64,000 nt of DNA, taken from Halotia branconii CENA392. Lineage in GTDB: Bacteria > Cyanobacteriota > Cyanobacteriia > Cyanobacteriales > Nostocaceae. Both the position numbers and the translations under genes were made by a program. Position 1 is the stretch's first letter; each line of letters starts with the position of its first letter. The notes beneath the pieces are model-generated. The model ran no database searches and was not told where the DNA came from. It saw nothing but the letters and a program-made list of their open reading frames with translations. The DNA is taken from assembly GCF_029953635.1 (NCBI RefSeq), contig NZ_CP124543.1, positions 3,079,455 through 3,143,454 on the forward strand, in the 5' to 3' direction. Shown in pieces: positions 1-11,000 of this stretch.

Positions 1-805
1 GGTCAGGAAATAACTGTGGTGCAATTTCCTTGACTGATTCCCAATGTTCTATAGCCAAGCGATAAACTAACAAATTTGTTTGGGCAATGCCAACTGGAAG
101 TTTGACATGAGGATATCCCCAATTTTCTCCTATGTGTGGCGGTTTAGCCGCTGCTGATATGGTCTGAACTTTGCCACTAGCTAACCAAAAGCGTCCCTTA
201 GTCGGGGAAGTTGCTTCTTGCAATGATGAACCAGCAGTTATTTTAGTAGGTTGTAAGTAGGGTAATAATTGCCGCAGAGTTGAACTAGTTAGCGATCGCA
301 ACTCGGTGTAGCTTTTAAAGAAAAGTAGCGTTTGTCGCTCAATCGCAAGCTGCTGTAAATAACTTTCTAGATGAGGTAGGCGCTGTAACCAAGATTGCAG
401 TTCAGTAATATTTATTTGAGCTACCAAACTCTCACCAGCTGCGATCGCTCGGTATGGTAGAGCTTGATCGCAAAATAAATGATCTGCACCGAATGTTTGC
501 TGTGCTAATAGTAACTGAGTTGAAACTTCCCGACTGACAGTTGTATCAAACCCCAGCAAGCGCACTCGACCTTGACATACTAAATATAAAAGATTACTGC
601 TATTATCTACAGCATAATTAGTCAGTTCGTCACCTAGTTGAAACTCTCGAACCACCCAAGATTGGCTAAAGTCTGATACTAAGTTTGTATCCCCTACAAA
701 CATCTGCAAAATTCTGATGATAGCTGCTTTTGGAGTGAGAAATTTTTGATTATTAGTCTGTTTTTTCAAATCTCTCTGAACTCTTAACAATGAAGAGGGA
801 TACAT
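1..805 (-). CDS. N-terminal part of a cNMP-binding-like domain protein, probably a HetC-type exporter (partial)
   Basis: The reading frame opens at ATG 805-803 and stays open for 268 codons to the left edge, so the C-terminus lies outside the window. The visible part begins MYPSSLLRVQRDLKK. Around residues 50-110 it has the look of a cyclic-nucleotide-binding beta barrel (REFQLGDEL, then a GRVRLLGFD segment). A second, degenerate regulatory-like half follows. From family knowledge, cyanobacterial ABC exporters with a C39 peptidase (HetC type) often carry such a sensor region at the N-terminus, and the REVSTQLLL/TFGADHLF wording fits my memory of them. The peptidase and ABC domains are not in the window, so the exporter identity is inference. 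A stand-alone cNMP-binding protein is the main alternative. Confidence 0.6.
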   Translation of the reverse strand, partial: MYPSSLLRVQRDLKKQTNNQKFLTPKAAIIRILQMFVGDTNLVSDFSQSWVVREFQLGDELTNYAVDNSSNLLYLVCQGRVRLLGFDTTVSREVSTQLLLAQQTFGADHLFCDQALPYRAIAAGESLVAQINITELQSWLQRLPHLESYLQQLAIERQTLLFFKSYTELRSLTSSTLRQLLPYLQPTKITAGSSLQEATSPTKGRFWLASGKVQTISAAAKPPHIGENWGYPHVKLPVGIAQTNLLVYRLAIEHWESVKEIAPQLFPD

Positions 806-1548
806 AGTTTAGCCTAAAATACAAAAAATCTTAATTGTTTAAATAATTTATTTTTTAGTCTATCTTAATTAAAAAATAAATTATTTTACTTTTTTAAAAC
901 TGTTATTTACATGATTACTTTTCAAAACTTTTTATGTATAAAAGTTTGGGAAACAAAACTATACTATTAAAAAACAAACTTAATTAACATCAGAATATTC
1001 ATCACTTACTGATGTTTCTAATAAAAGTTAAGTACCCAGACACAATTAATTACACATATTGTTTTTCTGTTCCCTGTTAAGAGTTCCCTACCTACGCAAA
1101 TATGTTCATTAATCAAATCGGATTGCTATAGTTATCAATATACTTACTTAAAAAATACTAAATTACTTTTTTAATACGATAGAAAAATTAATATGTATAT
1201 AGACTGAGTAATATTAGTAACAACTATACATTTTTAAAAGCAGTATTAATTTGAGAATATTTAAAGTTTTCTTAACCCTATTTACATTTTCCTTGTATTC
1301 ATAAAATACCCGGAAAATAAAATCAAAAATTATAGATTTTTTCTGTTTTCCATTGATGCTTATACCAAGTTGCAGTCAAATATGGTATTCCTTCCGTCAT
1401 TGCGACTGGAACAAAGTGGAAGGAAGCAATCTCATCAACCTTGAACTACTACAATAGAACGCAAATTAGTATTAATCAAACAGTATTGGGTATAGTCGTA
1501 CTGCACATAAACGAGAAGCATAATAAATACAAGGTAATTAAAAACAAA
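806..1548. other. AT-rich spacer, no gene seen
   Basis: About 740 bases between the start of the cNMP-domain gene and the terminator of the M23 peptidase gene. It is very AT-rich and full of stops in all frames. Around 1390-1430 there is a short stretch (TCCGTCATTGCGACTG) related to the dispersed CGCAATGACGGA-type repeats seen at 31665-31695 and near 14890. The promoter of the minus-strand gene ending at 1 must lie near 806-900, but I see no clear hexamers. Confidence 0.5.
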
Positions 1549-1573
1549 AGAGGAAGTTAATTAAACTTCCTCT
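1549..1573 (-). terminator. Rho-independent terminator of the M23 peptidase gene
   Basis: Perfect 10-bp inverted repeat AGAGGAAGTT / AACTTCCTCT (1549-1558 and 1564-1573) with a 5-base loop. On the minus strand the stem is followed by CTTTTGTTTTT, as expected for an intrinsic terminator. It begins 43 bases past the stop of the peptidase gene. Confidence 0.8.
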
Positions 1574-1616
1574 GACAAATAAGATAACTATTTAGTTAGT
1601 TATAGACAGGTAGAAA

Positions 1617-3893
1617 CTATATGCGGTTTTGGTTGTGGTCTGGTAGAAGAGCGATGGGATTCACTGCCCCCTTGCCTGATGGATGGATTTCAAAGTGGGT
1701 GTGTGGACCAGTACTAAAACCAGTGCTACCCATTTTGGCAATTATTTCTCCTTGACGAACTTGCTGACCTGCTCTAACTAAAATCTTGCTGTTATGAGCA
1801 TAGCGAGTCATACTACCATCTGGATGTCGAATTTCTACAAGGTTGCCAAAGCCACCCTTATTCCAACCAGCTTTTTCTACCACACCGTCGGATGATGCTT
1901 GAACTGGTGTGCCAGTAGCATTAGCAACGTCAATTCCCTTGTGCATTCTGCCCCAACGCCAACCATAGCCGGAGGTGAATACACCTTTTGCAGGCCAAAC
2001 ATAGGCAACAGAAGACGATGAAGGAGGGGGTATAGTCTCGTCAACTGGCTTGGGTAAATATTGATCTACTGCTGCTAATGGTGGGAGAGGGTAATTTGGA
2101 GACACATTGGTTCCTCGCGCCCTTCCTAAAGAATCTGAAGCATTAACTCCAACGGGAGGTGTTGCTATTTTCGTGGCCGATGTTTTGGGAGAAAGAGTCA
2201 CCTTACCAGCTGTTGAATTAGGCAAAAACTCTGGATTTACTGGCTCGTCAGTAGAGAGAGTAGCACGAAATTCTGGCTTAATCGGTTGAGTACTATAACC
2301 TGATGCCATCGGGCTAGGAACGGCAATTGGCACTGCCAAATCTTTACGTCCCGAAACGGATGTTGATACCGCAAAGTTGTTAGGAACAGCAACCGGAACT
2401 GGAATTGGCACAGCAGCACTATTGCTTTCAGTACCAGTCGTTGTACTGGAAGCTACATTCCCAGATTGTTGGGCGCGGTATTTTTCCTGTAATCTTTGGA
2501 TTTCCGCTTGTAAGCTTTGGAGACGTTCATTTCTAGCTCTTGCTACCTTCTGCCCTGGTTTTTTAGACAGCTGTATTTCGGTAAAAGCTTTTGGCATTGG
2601 AGTATCACCACCCACGCCGTCAGTCTCGACACTTGCAGGGGTTGGCTGAGGTGCGATCGCAGTATTTGCCTCTACCTGATTGTTTGTAACTGTCGGAACC
2701 GGAATAGTAACACTGCTGTTATTAGCAACAATTGATACCGGAGAATTACTGACAGGGTTAGCTACAACTGGAATTTTGATCGCTCTAGGTTCAACTTGAC
2801 CAGCAGGAATAATCAGTCTTTGGCTGATTTTCAGTTGATTGGGATTGCTAAGATGATTTGCCTTGACTAGTTCTGCAACCGAAGTATTGTATCTACTAGC
2901 GATCGCTGCTAGCGTATCTCCAGGTTTCACTTCATAGGCTTTAGTGGTCGATGACACAACAGCTTTTTGTGTGGCTGGTACAGGTGCTGTTGCTACTTGC
3001 TGCGTTGACTCACTCGTTTGGTTTGTCTGTTTCAACCTCGATAAGAGGTCGGCTTTGCTGGTATCGCTCAGAGTTGGCGACTGTTCTATTACCGTATTGC
3101 TTGTACTGATAGGTGGTAATTGATCTACTTCAGTCGTTGCCTGTGCTAACTCAGTTTTAGCTTTTGATGAGTTTTTGGACTCCCCAGACCCTAACTCCGC
3201 CAGACTTTTTCTTAAACGGTTCGATTTTTCTTGTAAGCGATTTAGTGCAAACTCTTGTTGTGCTTTGAGTTGAGCATTAACTTCAGTACTAACGACTGTA
3301 CTTTGTTGCGCCTGAGTTTTCAGGAAAGAATCTTGTCCGCCAGCAACACCGTCAACACTAGACAGTTGTTGTGATGTCTGTTTTAGCTTTTTGGCTGCTT
3401 GGATTTCTTGCAACAATTGAGATTGCTGGGAAATACCAGTTTTATCAGCCGTTGTTTTGGAAACATTGTCTGATGCCGGAACCGACAAAGACATTCCGCC
3501 TGCTGCAACTTGCCATTTAGCTTCAAGCCCAGGTAATTGCGAAATTGCTGTTGGTTCCACAATGACAGAGTTTTCTGGCACGCTAGCTGATGAGATTATT
3601 TGAGTCTTCAGCTTTGTGGAAGCAAATTTCATTTCAGTGTTAGAAGCAGCTGGAATAGTTGAGGCAGCCTTTTGGCTGCCTACGGGCGCTGCTGCTTGGG
3701 CTTGATCACTTTGCCGAGTCACCAAAAGGCTAGTTGCGCCCATTGAGATTGCTAAGCCAATCATGGCGGCTTTTGTCCGTACTCGACGGTTAACCATCGG
3801 ATTAACTGTATTTAGCTGTTCTAACGGGGCACCATCACTGCTGGGGGTATTTTTCAGCACAGCCTTCACTCTTTTTTTCAATGCTCGTTTCAA
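1617..3893 (-). CDS. LysM and M23 metallopeptidase cell-wall protein
   Basis: A 758-residue envelope protein. It has a basic cytoplasmic start, one membrane segment near residues 42-60, then a long low-complexity Ser/Thr/Pro/Gln region with a coiled-coil stretch. A LysM domain lies at about 318-362 (YEVKPGDTLAAIASRYN). A C-terminal M23 (LytM-type) domain lies at about 627-752. Zinc-site motifs are intact: HKGID near 650 and HTHFE near 733, so an active peptidoglycan endopeptidase is likely. The start is TTG at 3893: it is preceded by AGGAGG at 3905-3900 with a 6-base spacer, which decides the start. The gene stands alone and ends in a clear terminator. Family knowledge links LysM-M23 proteins to cell separation and septal wall remodelling; which process it serves here is unknown. 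Confidence 0.9.
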   Translation of the reverse strand: MKRALKKRVKAVLKNTPSSDGAPLEQLNTVNPMVNRRVRTKAAMIGLAISMGATSLLVTRQSDQAQAAAPVGSQKAASTIPAASNTEMKFASTKLKTQIISSASVPENSVIVEPTAISQLPGLEAKWQVAAGGMSLSVPASDNVSKTTADKTGISQQSQLLQEIQAAKKLKQTSQQLSSVDGVAGGQDSFLKTQAQQSTVVSTEVNAQLKAQQEFALNRLQEKSNRLRKSLAELGSGESKNSSKAKTELAQATTEVDQLPPISTSNTVIEQSPTLSDTSKADLLSRLKQTNQTSESTQQVATAPVPATQKAVVSSTTKAYEVKPGDTLAAIASRYNTSVAELVKANHLSNPNQLKISQRLIIPAGQVEPRAIKIPVVANPVSNSPVSIVANNSSVTIPVPTVTNNQVEANTAIAPQPTPASVETDGVGGDTPMPKAFTEIQLSKKPGQKVARARNERLQSLQAEIQRLQEKYRAQQSGNVASSTTTGTESNSAAVPIPVPVAVPNNFAVSTSVSGRKDLAVPIAVPSPMASGYSTQPIKPEFRATLSTDEPVNPEFLPNSTAGKVTLSPKTSATKIATPPVGVNASDSLGRARGTNVSPNYPLPPLAAVDQYLPKPVDETIPPPSSSSVAYVWPAKGVFTSGYGWRWGRMHKGIDVANATGTPVQASSDGVVEKAGWNKGGFGNLVEIRHPDGSMTRYAHNSKILVRAGQQVRQGEIIAKMGSTGFSTGPHTHFEIHPSGKGAVNPIALLPDHNQNRI

Positions 3894-4859
3894 AGACGAC
3901 CTCCTATGATCACTAGCGCTTAACTGATCTCGATTTTTTCAGTCGGATACTAGTCAATGATTTAGATCACATCAAACTATGGATCAAGATCACATTCATC
4001 AGAGATACTTAGGCAAGATTAACCTGCTTCTCTGATTTAGACAAGTTCACACCTGTTAGCAAAACGTAAAAGTTGCTGTGCTTACTTGTCCGCTCAACTC
4101 CTCAACACCCTAGAACACGTTGCTTTTAGCAGTTATCCGTGCTTATCTTGCTTCACTAGTTATGACTGGAAAATATTATTTACCAAGTCCGTTGTCGATG
4201 TGAGCAAATGAAAATGCTACGACTTCTGGAAAAGCGATGCCCCCTGCTGTAGATATCTTCAAGGTTTTTTTCCCTGATCAGTCTTATCAACATGAGACTT
4301 TACGTTGATTATTCCCTCGAAAACAACCGTACAAACTTATAGCTACTTTTGTCCTCCTGATAAATACGTATTCCCTTAAAATATCTCAAATACTTGATTA
4401 GACAAGGCTTTAACCTTTTTGTTCCTTCAGTTCAGGACTATTCAAATTCACCAAAATCTATCATTTAAATCTGGTGTGTTTGGGAATTTGATATACAAAT
4501 TTCTTATGTTAACCCACTTGTTTTAGTAAGTATTTCTCACTAATATCACATAAGTTTATTGTATTTAAGTATAAAATAATACTTTATTTTATGTAGATAT
4601 GGGAGTAGCTCTCTCCCTAAAATGTTGATAGTTTTACTTACCATGTCAGCTAATGCAATTGAATTTGCTTACATTTGTAAATGTTTAATTTATCTCATAG
4701 AAGTCTTTACCTATATGAGTTTTTGTCCAACACATTAGATCTATTACGGACTAAGAAGTTATCTTCTATATCCCAAGAGTAATGATAATATGGATTATTT
4801 AAGATGAATGTTTAAAAACTTTTTAAGTAAAAGTACTTAATAAAAATTAAAGATAAAGA
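3894..4859. other. Long intergenic region, no gene seen
   Basis: About 970 bases separate the LysM/M23 gene from trmL, both on the minus strand. I find no open frame of useful length with a start site. Apart from the AGGAGG ribosome site of the peptidase at 3900-3905, no convincing promoter or hairpin stands out. The left part (3900-4300) is more balanced in base composition; the right part (4500-4859) is strongly AT-rich. A long regulated leader for the peptidase gene is possible but not shown. Confidence 0.45.
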
Positions 4860-5321
4860 CTACATTAAACAGCCTAACTGACGACGAGCTTCAAATAAAC
4901 TGACTGCTACACTCACTGAAAGATTTAAACTGCGAACCTGGGGTTGTGCCATAGGAATATGAAGAGTCGCATCACAAGCTGACAGAATTACTGGTGGTAA
5001 ACCAGTGGTTTCACTACCAAAAAGCAACCAATCGTCATCTTGAAATTGGAACTGGACATAATTAACACTGCCCTTGACACTGAAACCCAACCGTCTGCCT
5101 CCACGCTTTTTGTGTATGGTTTTAAAGGCTTCTAGTGATTCGTGATAATGCAGTTTGACATAAGGCCAATAATCTAAACCAGCTCTTTTAAGATAGCGAT
5201 CGCTAATTTCAAATCCCAAAGGTCCCACTAAATGTAATTCTGTACTTGTAGCAGCACAAGTGCGAGCAATATTGCCTGTGTTTGGGGGTATTTGCGGATT
5301 GACTAAAACTACCTGAGGCAT
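4860..5321 (-). CDS. trmL: tRNA (cytidine/uridine-2'-O-)-methyltransferase TrmL
   Basis: A 153-residue SPOUT-fold methyltransferase, the usual length for TrmL. All three knot motifs are visible: NPQIPPNTGNIARTCAAT at residues 8-25, LFGSETTGLP near 100, and IPMAQPQVRSLNLSVSVAV near 120-140, whose end is the AdoMet-binding trefoil knot. Family knowledge: the enzyme methylates the ribose of wobble base 34 in tRNA-Leu isoacceptors as a dimer in the cytoplasm. The ATG at 5321 directly starts the conserved MPQVVLVNPQIPPNTGN, so the start is secure. It stands alone, with 322 bases to gshA upstream. The closely related TrmJ is longer, so TrmL is the better call. Confidence 0.92.
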   Translation of the reverse strand: MPQVVLVNPQIPPNTGNIARTCAATSTELHLVGPLGFEISDRYLKRAGLDYWPYVKLHYHESLEAFKTIHKKRGGRRLGFSVKGSVNYVQFQFQDDDWLLFGSETTGLPPVILSACDATLHIPMAQPQVRSLNLSVSVAVSLFEARRQLGCLM

Positions 5322-5643
5322 TACCCGTATAACTTCTTTTTTGTATAAAATGATATTTTTACCAAAGCAAATCTACCATAAGGTAGAGGTCATTGATAGG
5401 TTTTCTTAATAAATGTCTGATGATCTCTATCGATTAGATTTTTAAAACAAAAAATTAATTATCCCAGAGCATGATCTAAGAGTATTTATCACTAGCCCTA
5501 GGCAACATGCCTGTTTTTGAAGACAAAATACAAAAAATAGTTGTATTTGTAGATTTTTCTGGAATTGGTTGGATCTCCAGAAAATCTACTTTTGGGATGA
5601 AGACAGATTTTGAAAACACTCTCTAAGGGCTACCGCCAAAGTA
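5322..5643. other. Intergenic region between gshA and trmL
   Basis: About 320 bases, AT-rich, with stops in all frames. An imperfect inverted repeat around 5535-5590 (AGATTTTTCTGGAATTGG ... CCAGAAAATCTACT) may form a hairpin: the halves AGATTTTCTGG and CCAGAAAATCT pair except for one extra T. It could end gshA transcription, which runs leftward across it. Confidence 0.4.
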
Positions 5644-6783
5644 TTAAGCCACTAGTGACGAACACAAATTGTTTTCTAATTCCAATTCGCGTTCTTGGGT
5701 GGCTGCAATAGCTTGGGTAATAACGCACTGACTATCAAAACCAACTTTGTACAGTTGTAACCACTGCTGGGCTTCGTTCCCTTCGCGAAGGATTTTATGC
5801 ACAGGAGAAAGAAAGCAGCTAAAACCTTGTTGTTTGGCGATCGCCCAAACATCTTGGTAAAGTTCAGTAATCCAATCTCTAGCTGTAATGCTTCTGCCAT
5901 CTTGCCAATGTCTCAGTTGAGCATCAAGACTGTTACTAGCTGCTGCTGCTTCGTTGCTAACAATTAGGGTAATGAGTTCTTCGGGAGAAAAAATACTTTG
6001 GGTTAACGGATCGATGCTGGGATTGTCTATTATTTGCAACAGACGTGCTTCCAATAAGGCGGTAATTGCTAGTAAGGCAATGGGATCTGTGACTAAATCG
6101 CAAATTCGCAATTCTAGACGATTGAGATCGTAGGGACGGCGATCGCCATTTGGTCGCACCGATGACCACAAATGCCTCACGTTTTGCATTGTCCCAGTCG
6201 CAAGCTGATTTTCTACCCACTCAATATGATGGGCGTGACTAGCAAATAATGGCACATTAATAGGCGTTTGGGGGAAGATTCCCCAGCGAGTGGAGTGATA
6301 ACCAGTGGTTTTGCCATCTAAGAAGGGAGATGAGGCGCTGAGGGCGAGAAATAAGGGTGCTTCTGCACGAATGACTCGACAAGCCCGCATTAAAACTTCT
6401 GGGTCGCTGATACCCACGTTAATATGAACGCTGGCGGTAACTACTTTTGTGCCGTAAGTTGTCTCTATATAGTCGTGATAGGGGTTGGTAGGGTCGGAAC
6501 GAAAGAAGCGATCGCTATCACCTAAAGATAGAGTACTCCCTGGTATTAAAGTATAATTGCCCAAACGTTGGAGATAGTCTCGTAACTCACGCCTAGGACG
6601 CAACAAGGCGCACAAGAGATTCTCATAATTGCTGGATGGGTCGGTTACGTATTCTACATTGCGGCTATCTGGTTCCCGCATAAATCCATCCAAAGATCCG
6701 ACAATTTTGTCGGAGAGACCGACTATTTCTCCTTGAGGCGTGCCAGTGTACATCTCAATCTCAAAGCCTTTTAATAGCGCCAC
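5644..6783 (-). CDS. gshA: Glutamate-cysteine ligase, cyanobacterial type
   Basis: A 379-residue protein matching the cyanobacterial glutamate-cysteine ligase family. That enzyme joins L-glutamate and L-cysteine with ATP, the first step of glutathione synthesis in the cytoplasm. Recognisable segments are the start MALLKGFEIEMYTGTPQGE, the substrate-pocket stretch VTASVHINVG near 117-126, and RRPYDLNRLELRICD near 217-231. Length and start agree with the family. The gene is separated by more than 300 bases on both sides, so it is probably transcribed alone. Glutathione synthetase (gshB) is not in this window. No odd feature is visible in the coding sequence. Confidence 0.9.
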   Translation of the reverse strand: MALLKGFEIEMYTGTPQGEIVGLSDKIVGSLDGFMREPDSRNVEYVTDPSSNYENLLCALLRPRRELRDYLQRLGNYTLIPGSTLSLGDSDRFFRSDPTNPYHDYIETTYGTKVVTASVHINVGISDPEVLMRACRVIRAEAPLFLALSASSPFLDGKTTGYHSTRWGIFPQTPINVPLFASHAHHIEWVENQLATGTMQNVRHLWSSVRPNGDRRPYDLNRLELRICDLVTDPIALLAITALLEARLLQIIDNPSIDPLTQSIFSPEELITLIVSNEAAAASNSLDAQLRHWQDGRSITARDWITELYQDVWAIAKQQGFSCFLSPVHKILREGNEAQQWLQLYKVGFDSQCVITQAIAATQERELELENNLCSSLVA

Positions 6784-7091
6784 TTGATTACTTCTCCTCG
6801 GCTTTCCCTGCTTGTAAATTGTATCTAATTAGACGAATCTCTGCATCTACAATTTGAGTTAATCCAAAGTTAAGAATCTTTTAACCCAAAGTACTAAGAA
6901 AGATAGATGCTTTGATTCTTTACTGTAAAATTACGAATGATTAAGTATAAAAATACGTGTATATTTCTGGTGAAAAGTATCACGCAGAGGCGCAGCGAAA
7001 AGTTGTAAGGAGGGTTTCCCTCCGTAACAAACTTTTCAAGACAGAGACGCAAAGGAGAAGATTAAAGTCAAGAATCTGAAGAGAGATATGG
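6784..7091. other. Intergenic region with a dispersed repeat fragment
   Basis: About 310 bases between the helicase-associated gene and gshA. It holds a repeat-like piece around 6980-7060 (CACGCAGAGGCGCAGCG and CAGAGACGCAAAGGAGA) of the kind found in many Nostoc spacers. A short frame through it, read as about 89 residues, is not convincing as a gene. Confidence 0.4.
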
Positions 7092-8036
7092 TTATAAGTT
7101 TTTCCGTGGTTTTTTTGTCTTTTTTTGTTCTTGCATTTGAGGTTTTGTATGTTGCAAGATAAATTGATCAGGCGAATCACTTTCATCTGAATTTTTCTGA
7201 TTGAGGATTGCTTGACGTTCAAAATTGATGGTTTCATCTGACAGTTCACACAGTGCTTGCAAGGATATTTTACCTTCAGCTTGTAGTGATTCTAGCCAAC
7301 TTGATGCCGATTCTAAAATTTGTTTACCGTTTCTTAATTGAATGCTTAATTTATCTTCCAGAACATTGAAGAAAACAAAAATTGATATTTCTTTACTAAT
7401 TATTTGATTTGCTCCTACTACTCTACAGGCAGTAACAATTTTTCCTTCTTCTGGGATGTGAAATCCTAAACCTGAAGCTTGAATACTTTGTTGAATTTCT
7501 GCAAGTGGTAAGCAGGAAATATTAGTATCTGTATGATCTATATTTACAAATTTTGCTAAATCAGGCAAGTTTAACGAAACATCATTTAAAGGTTCAGATT
7601 GAAAAATCAACTTTTGATTGAGAGGATCTGAAATAGCATAAATATTTACAGAATATGGAGGCTGTGGTACAGAACCTTTCTCATAAAATGAACGACCTTC
7701 AGAAGAAACAGTAATTGGGGATGTTGCTGATAGAGTTTGTAATGTCCGAAGATTTTTAGTTGTACTGCGAATAAATATAGTATCAAGCCCAAGTATAGAC
7801 GCTAATTCATCTTCTGTTGGTGGCGGATCAAATTCAATTCCCGCACGGATGATAAATTCTTCGAGTACGTTAAATTCGCGTGGTTCTTTGATAGTTATTT
7901 CCACACGATTTTGATATAAGCTATAACAAAATTGACGCGCTGCTAAAACCGACAAATTAGGATTTTTGGCTTCAATTTCGTCTATAATTTTTCTGAGATT
8001 GTCATCAATAGGTTTAGCTGAATAAGTCATAAACAT
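7092..8036 (-). CDS. Unrecognised protein translationally coupled to an SF1 helicase
   Basis: I do not recognise a named family. The product is about 314 residues, soluble, with a central segment resembling a winged helix ([14 protein letters not shown] near residues 65-80, with [12 protein letters not shown] before it) and a Lys-rich tail ([13 protein letters not shown]). The frame opens at 8051, but GGAGG at 8049-8045 lies 8 bases before the ATG at 8036, so I take 8036 as the start. This ribosome site lies inside the 3' end of the helicase gene, whose stop is at 8014, giving a 23-base overlap and likely translational coupling. The tight coupling suggests a partner or regulatory subunit of the helicase. 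A role in nucleic-acid defence or repair is possible, but no nuclease motif is visible to me. Confidence 0.65.
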   Translation of the reverse strand: MFMTYSAKPIDDNLRKIIDEIEAKNPNLSVLAARQFCYSLYQNRVEITIKEPREFNVLEEFIIRAGIEFDPPPTEDELASILGLDTIFIRSTTKNLRTLQTLSATSPITVSSEGRSFYEKGSVPQPPYSVNIYAISDPLNQKLIFQSEPLNDVSLNLPDLAKFVNIDHTDTNISCLPLAEIQQSIQASGLGFHIPEEGKIVTACRVVGANQIISKEISIFVFFNVLEDKLSIQLRNGKQILESASSWLESLQAEGKISLQALCELSDETINFERQAILNQKNSDESDSPDQFILQHTKPQMQEQKKTKKPRKNL

Positions 8037-11000
8037 CAACGAAACCTCCATGACGACTTACAGTATTTGAAACCTCGGAATACATACCTCCGACTCTACC
8101 AGATTGATGTGTAAATAAATCATGACAACCCACAATTACTAATAGTTCTTGGGCGCGGGAAAAAGCCACATTTACCCGTTCTGGTTTCTTCGCAAATCCG
8201 ACATCTTGTTGATGATTATTGCGAACCATACTTACAATTACCACAGGTCTTTCCATACCTTGAAATCGGTCAACTGTACCTGTACGAATTTCTAATGAGG
8301 GAAAAAGTTCAGATTGCAAACGCTCATCAATTTTCCGCAGCTGAGCGCCATAAAATGTAATTACGGCGATTTGTTTTTTCGGTTCACCGTTAGCAACTCT
8401 AAAAGACCAAGTACTCTCAAATTGTTGACATAAACGTTCAATGACATCAATTTCACGAGTATTAAAAAAAGAAGTATACTCACGTTGTTCTTGAAATTCA
8501 TTTTCTTGAGGCATTTTTACCCAGATCAAATGATGGTCTGGTTGAATAATTTCACCTACTAGATTGTGAGCGCGTTTTATGTCAGGTTCTAAAAGACCGC
8601 ATTCTAATTTACCGTCATAAAACTGATTGATTGCTCCCATAATAAAGGGATGCATTCGATATTGGGTAGTTAGCATCTGCTTGATACTTTTATCAGCAGA
8701 CTCAAACTGACTTTTAAAAAGTGACTCTTCTAAAAATTGTAGTTCTTCTCTTGTGCTGCTGGTTTTTTGGGCAACTTCTTCTAAAGTGCTAGTATCAAGC
8801 ATGGGTGGTAGTTGTCGATGGTCGCCTACCATAACTAACTTTTTACCTTTCAAGGCGGGTATGAGTAATTCTGGTGGAGTACACTTGCTGACTTCATCAA
8901 TGATTACCACGTCAAAAGATTTAAATTCTTCAGAAAAATCTCGGCCTGCTGCTTGTACACAAGTAATACCGACGACGTTGGAGTTATCTAAATAAATTTG
9001 TCGTAAGTCGTTGCGGTCTCGCTCTGTAGGATTTTTGACTTTTGCAATCCAATCTCCGATAAAATGTTGATAGCGACTGAGATAAGTCTCTTCAGTTTGC
9101 AGTTGCTCTTGCCAAGATTCAAACTGAGTTTTCAGGCTGCGTAAAAGCTTCCAATCGAACAAGTTGCCACTAGAATTTTGAGGTTTAAATTTATCTGGTA
9201 TGGCTTGCCATTCTGTCTGCCACCAGTTTCTTTCAGTTATTAAAGTTTCTGAAATTTCTGGTTGCAATTGCTGCTCTAACTTATGTAATTTTGTTTGAAT
9301 GTTTTGGAGTTGTTGTTGAGAAACTATAGTTTCTTCATTTAGCTTTAAAAGATGTTCATCCAAAGAGTGTTTAATATTTTCTAATACAGCAAAAGGTTCT
9401 AAAGATGAAATTATAGTTTCCAGATTATTTATGCAAGTTTCCCAAGAATTGATTTTTGTGGCAAATTCTTGAGGCTGTTCCCAAATATTTGCTTGCTGAT
9501 TTAAATACTTTTCAACTAAGGTACGTAATTGAGTAGGTACATTATGCTGCTGGCTGAGTTCTTGCAAAATATTGATAACTCGTCCTAGTTGTAACTTCCC
9601 ATCTTTTTTAGCTTTTTCTACCTGAGATTGAATACTAGATATTTGCTGCTGGGTGATTTCATAATTTTGCAGTTCATTTAATTGTCGTTGTAGATGCTGA
9701 AGTTGATGTTCAGTTTCGATTTTCACTCTTGAAACACAGTGACGAGCATTTTTTAAGATGCTTTCTAATAATTCTTGGGTAATATATTTGATAGTAGAAT
9801 CGATGTTATCTAATTCCCAGGATGCGCTATAATTTTGTTGCATTCTACTCAAAAAACACTGAGTATTTTCAATCAATAACTTTCGCTGTTTGGGAGTCAG
9901 TAATTGATAATTATTAAATTGTTGGTAAGTTTCTTGCCATTGGGTGCGATCGCTTGATAATAGCACTAATGGAATCTGACTTAAAGTTTGTTGTAAAAAA
10001 TAACTAAAATTATGTTGATTACCTTTTCGATCAATAAAACCTCCTTCTATTTCATAGGCGATCGCTTTATTTAATAGTTTCCAATCTGGCAAGTTAATTG
10101 TATAATTTTTAGGCAATAAAGGTAACTTCAAGGAATTAGCAAACATCCACAAACCTAGAGGTAAGTCTACTAAGTTATCTGTTAACGGTTGACCAGATTG
10201 CTGACAAGTACTGATTACCTGATACAAATGAGTAGGTGCTGTAGACTTCCAATCGACAACTGCTGTGATAATATAATCAATTTCTCGTTGACGATTTTGT
10301 AAAATCTGGATAGTTTGCTGTAAGTTTTGCTGTTTGGGTAGTAATTGCTGACGTTCTGTTTGTAGTTGATGCAAATAGTCACCATTCTTTCTCACAATTT
10401 GCGCCGATGCTGCAACTTCTAACATGGCTACACTTGCATCTTGAGCATGATTTAATACTATTCTCAATTGAGATAGTTTATTCGCCACAGTTTCACGCAA
10501 CCAAACTGCTAATGCAAATGCACCACGCGCAGTAGGCATTAAGCCTAACTCATTTGTATAATTAATAGCTTGACGAACATTTGCTAAAAAGTTTTTAATT
10601 AATATATTACTTTCTGTATATGGCTTCAAGCGTGGTAAAAAATCTGCAACTTCTGGAGCTTCCCAATTAACATTTTGGGTAGTATTTAGTAACTTATCTA
10701 ACCCCAAATATAGAGATTCAACTTCATTTTTTTTGACTTCTAGTTCTTGAAGTACTATTTCTTGCGCTTGAGATTTTGTTACTAAATCTGCTTTAGCTTT
10801 CTGAAACTCCTGTTGTTTTTGATGAAATTCTTCCTCTACTTTTAGATATGCTGTAAATCGTTGTGATGATGCTAGCAATTGTCGCAAAATTTGTACATTA
10901 TCCAGACGTAGAGCAACTCTATTTTCGCAGTCAGCAGCAGTATTTTCTAGCCATTTGCCAATTACTTGATCTTCTAAAAATGCTTGTCCTTCTTCTCCAA

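Noticed and set aside
2107..2735. Plus-strand frames inside the M23 gene
   Set aside because: They run antisense through a low-complexity coding region with a clear gene on the other strand and have no family features.
6980..7249. 89-residue minus-strand frame after the helicase partner
   Set aside because: It overlaps the end of the partner gene in another frame and continues into a dispersed repeat; composition is not protein-like.
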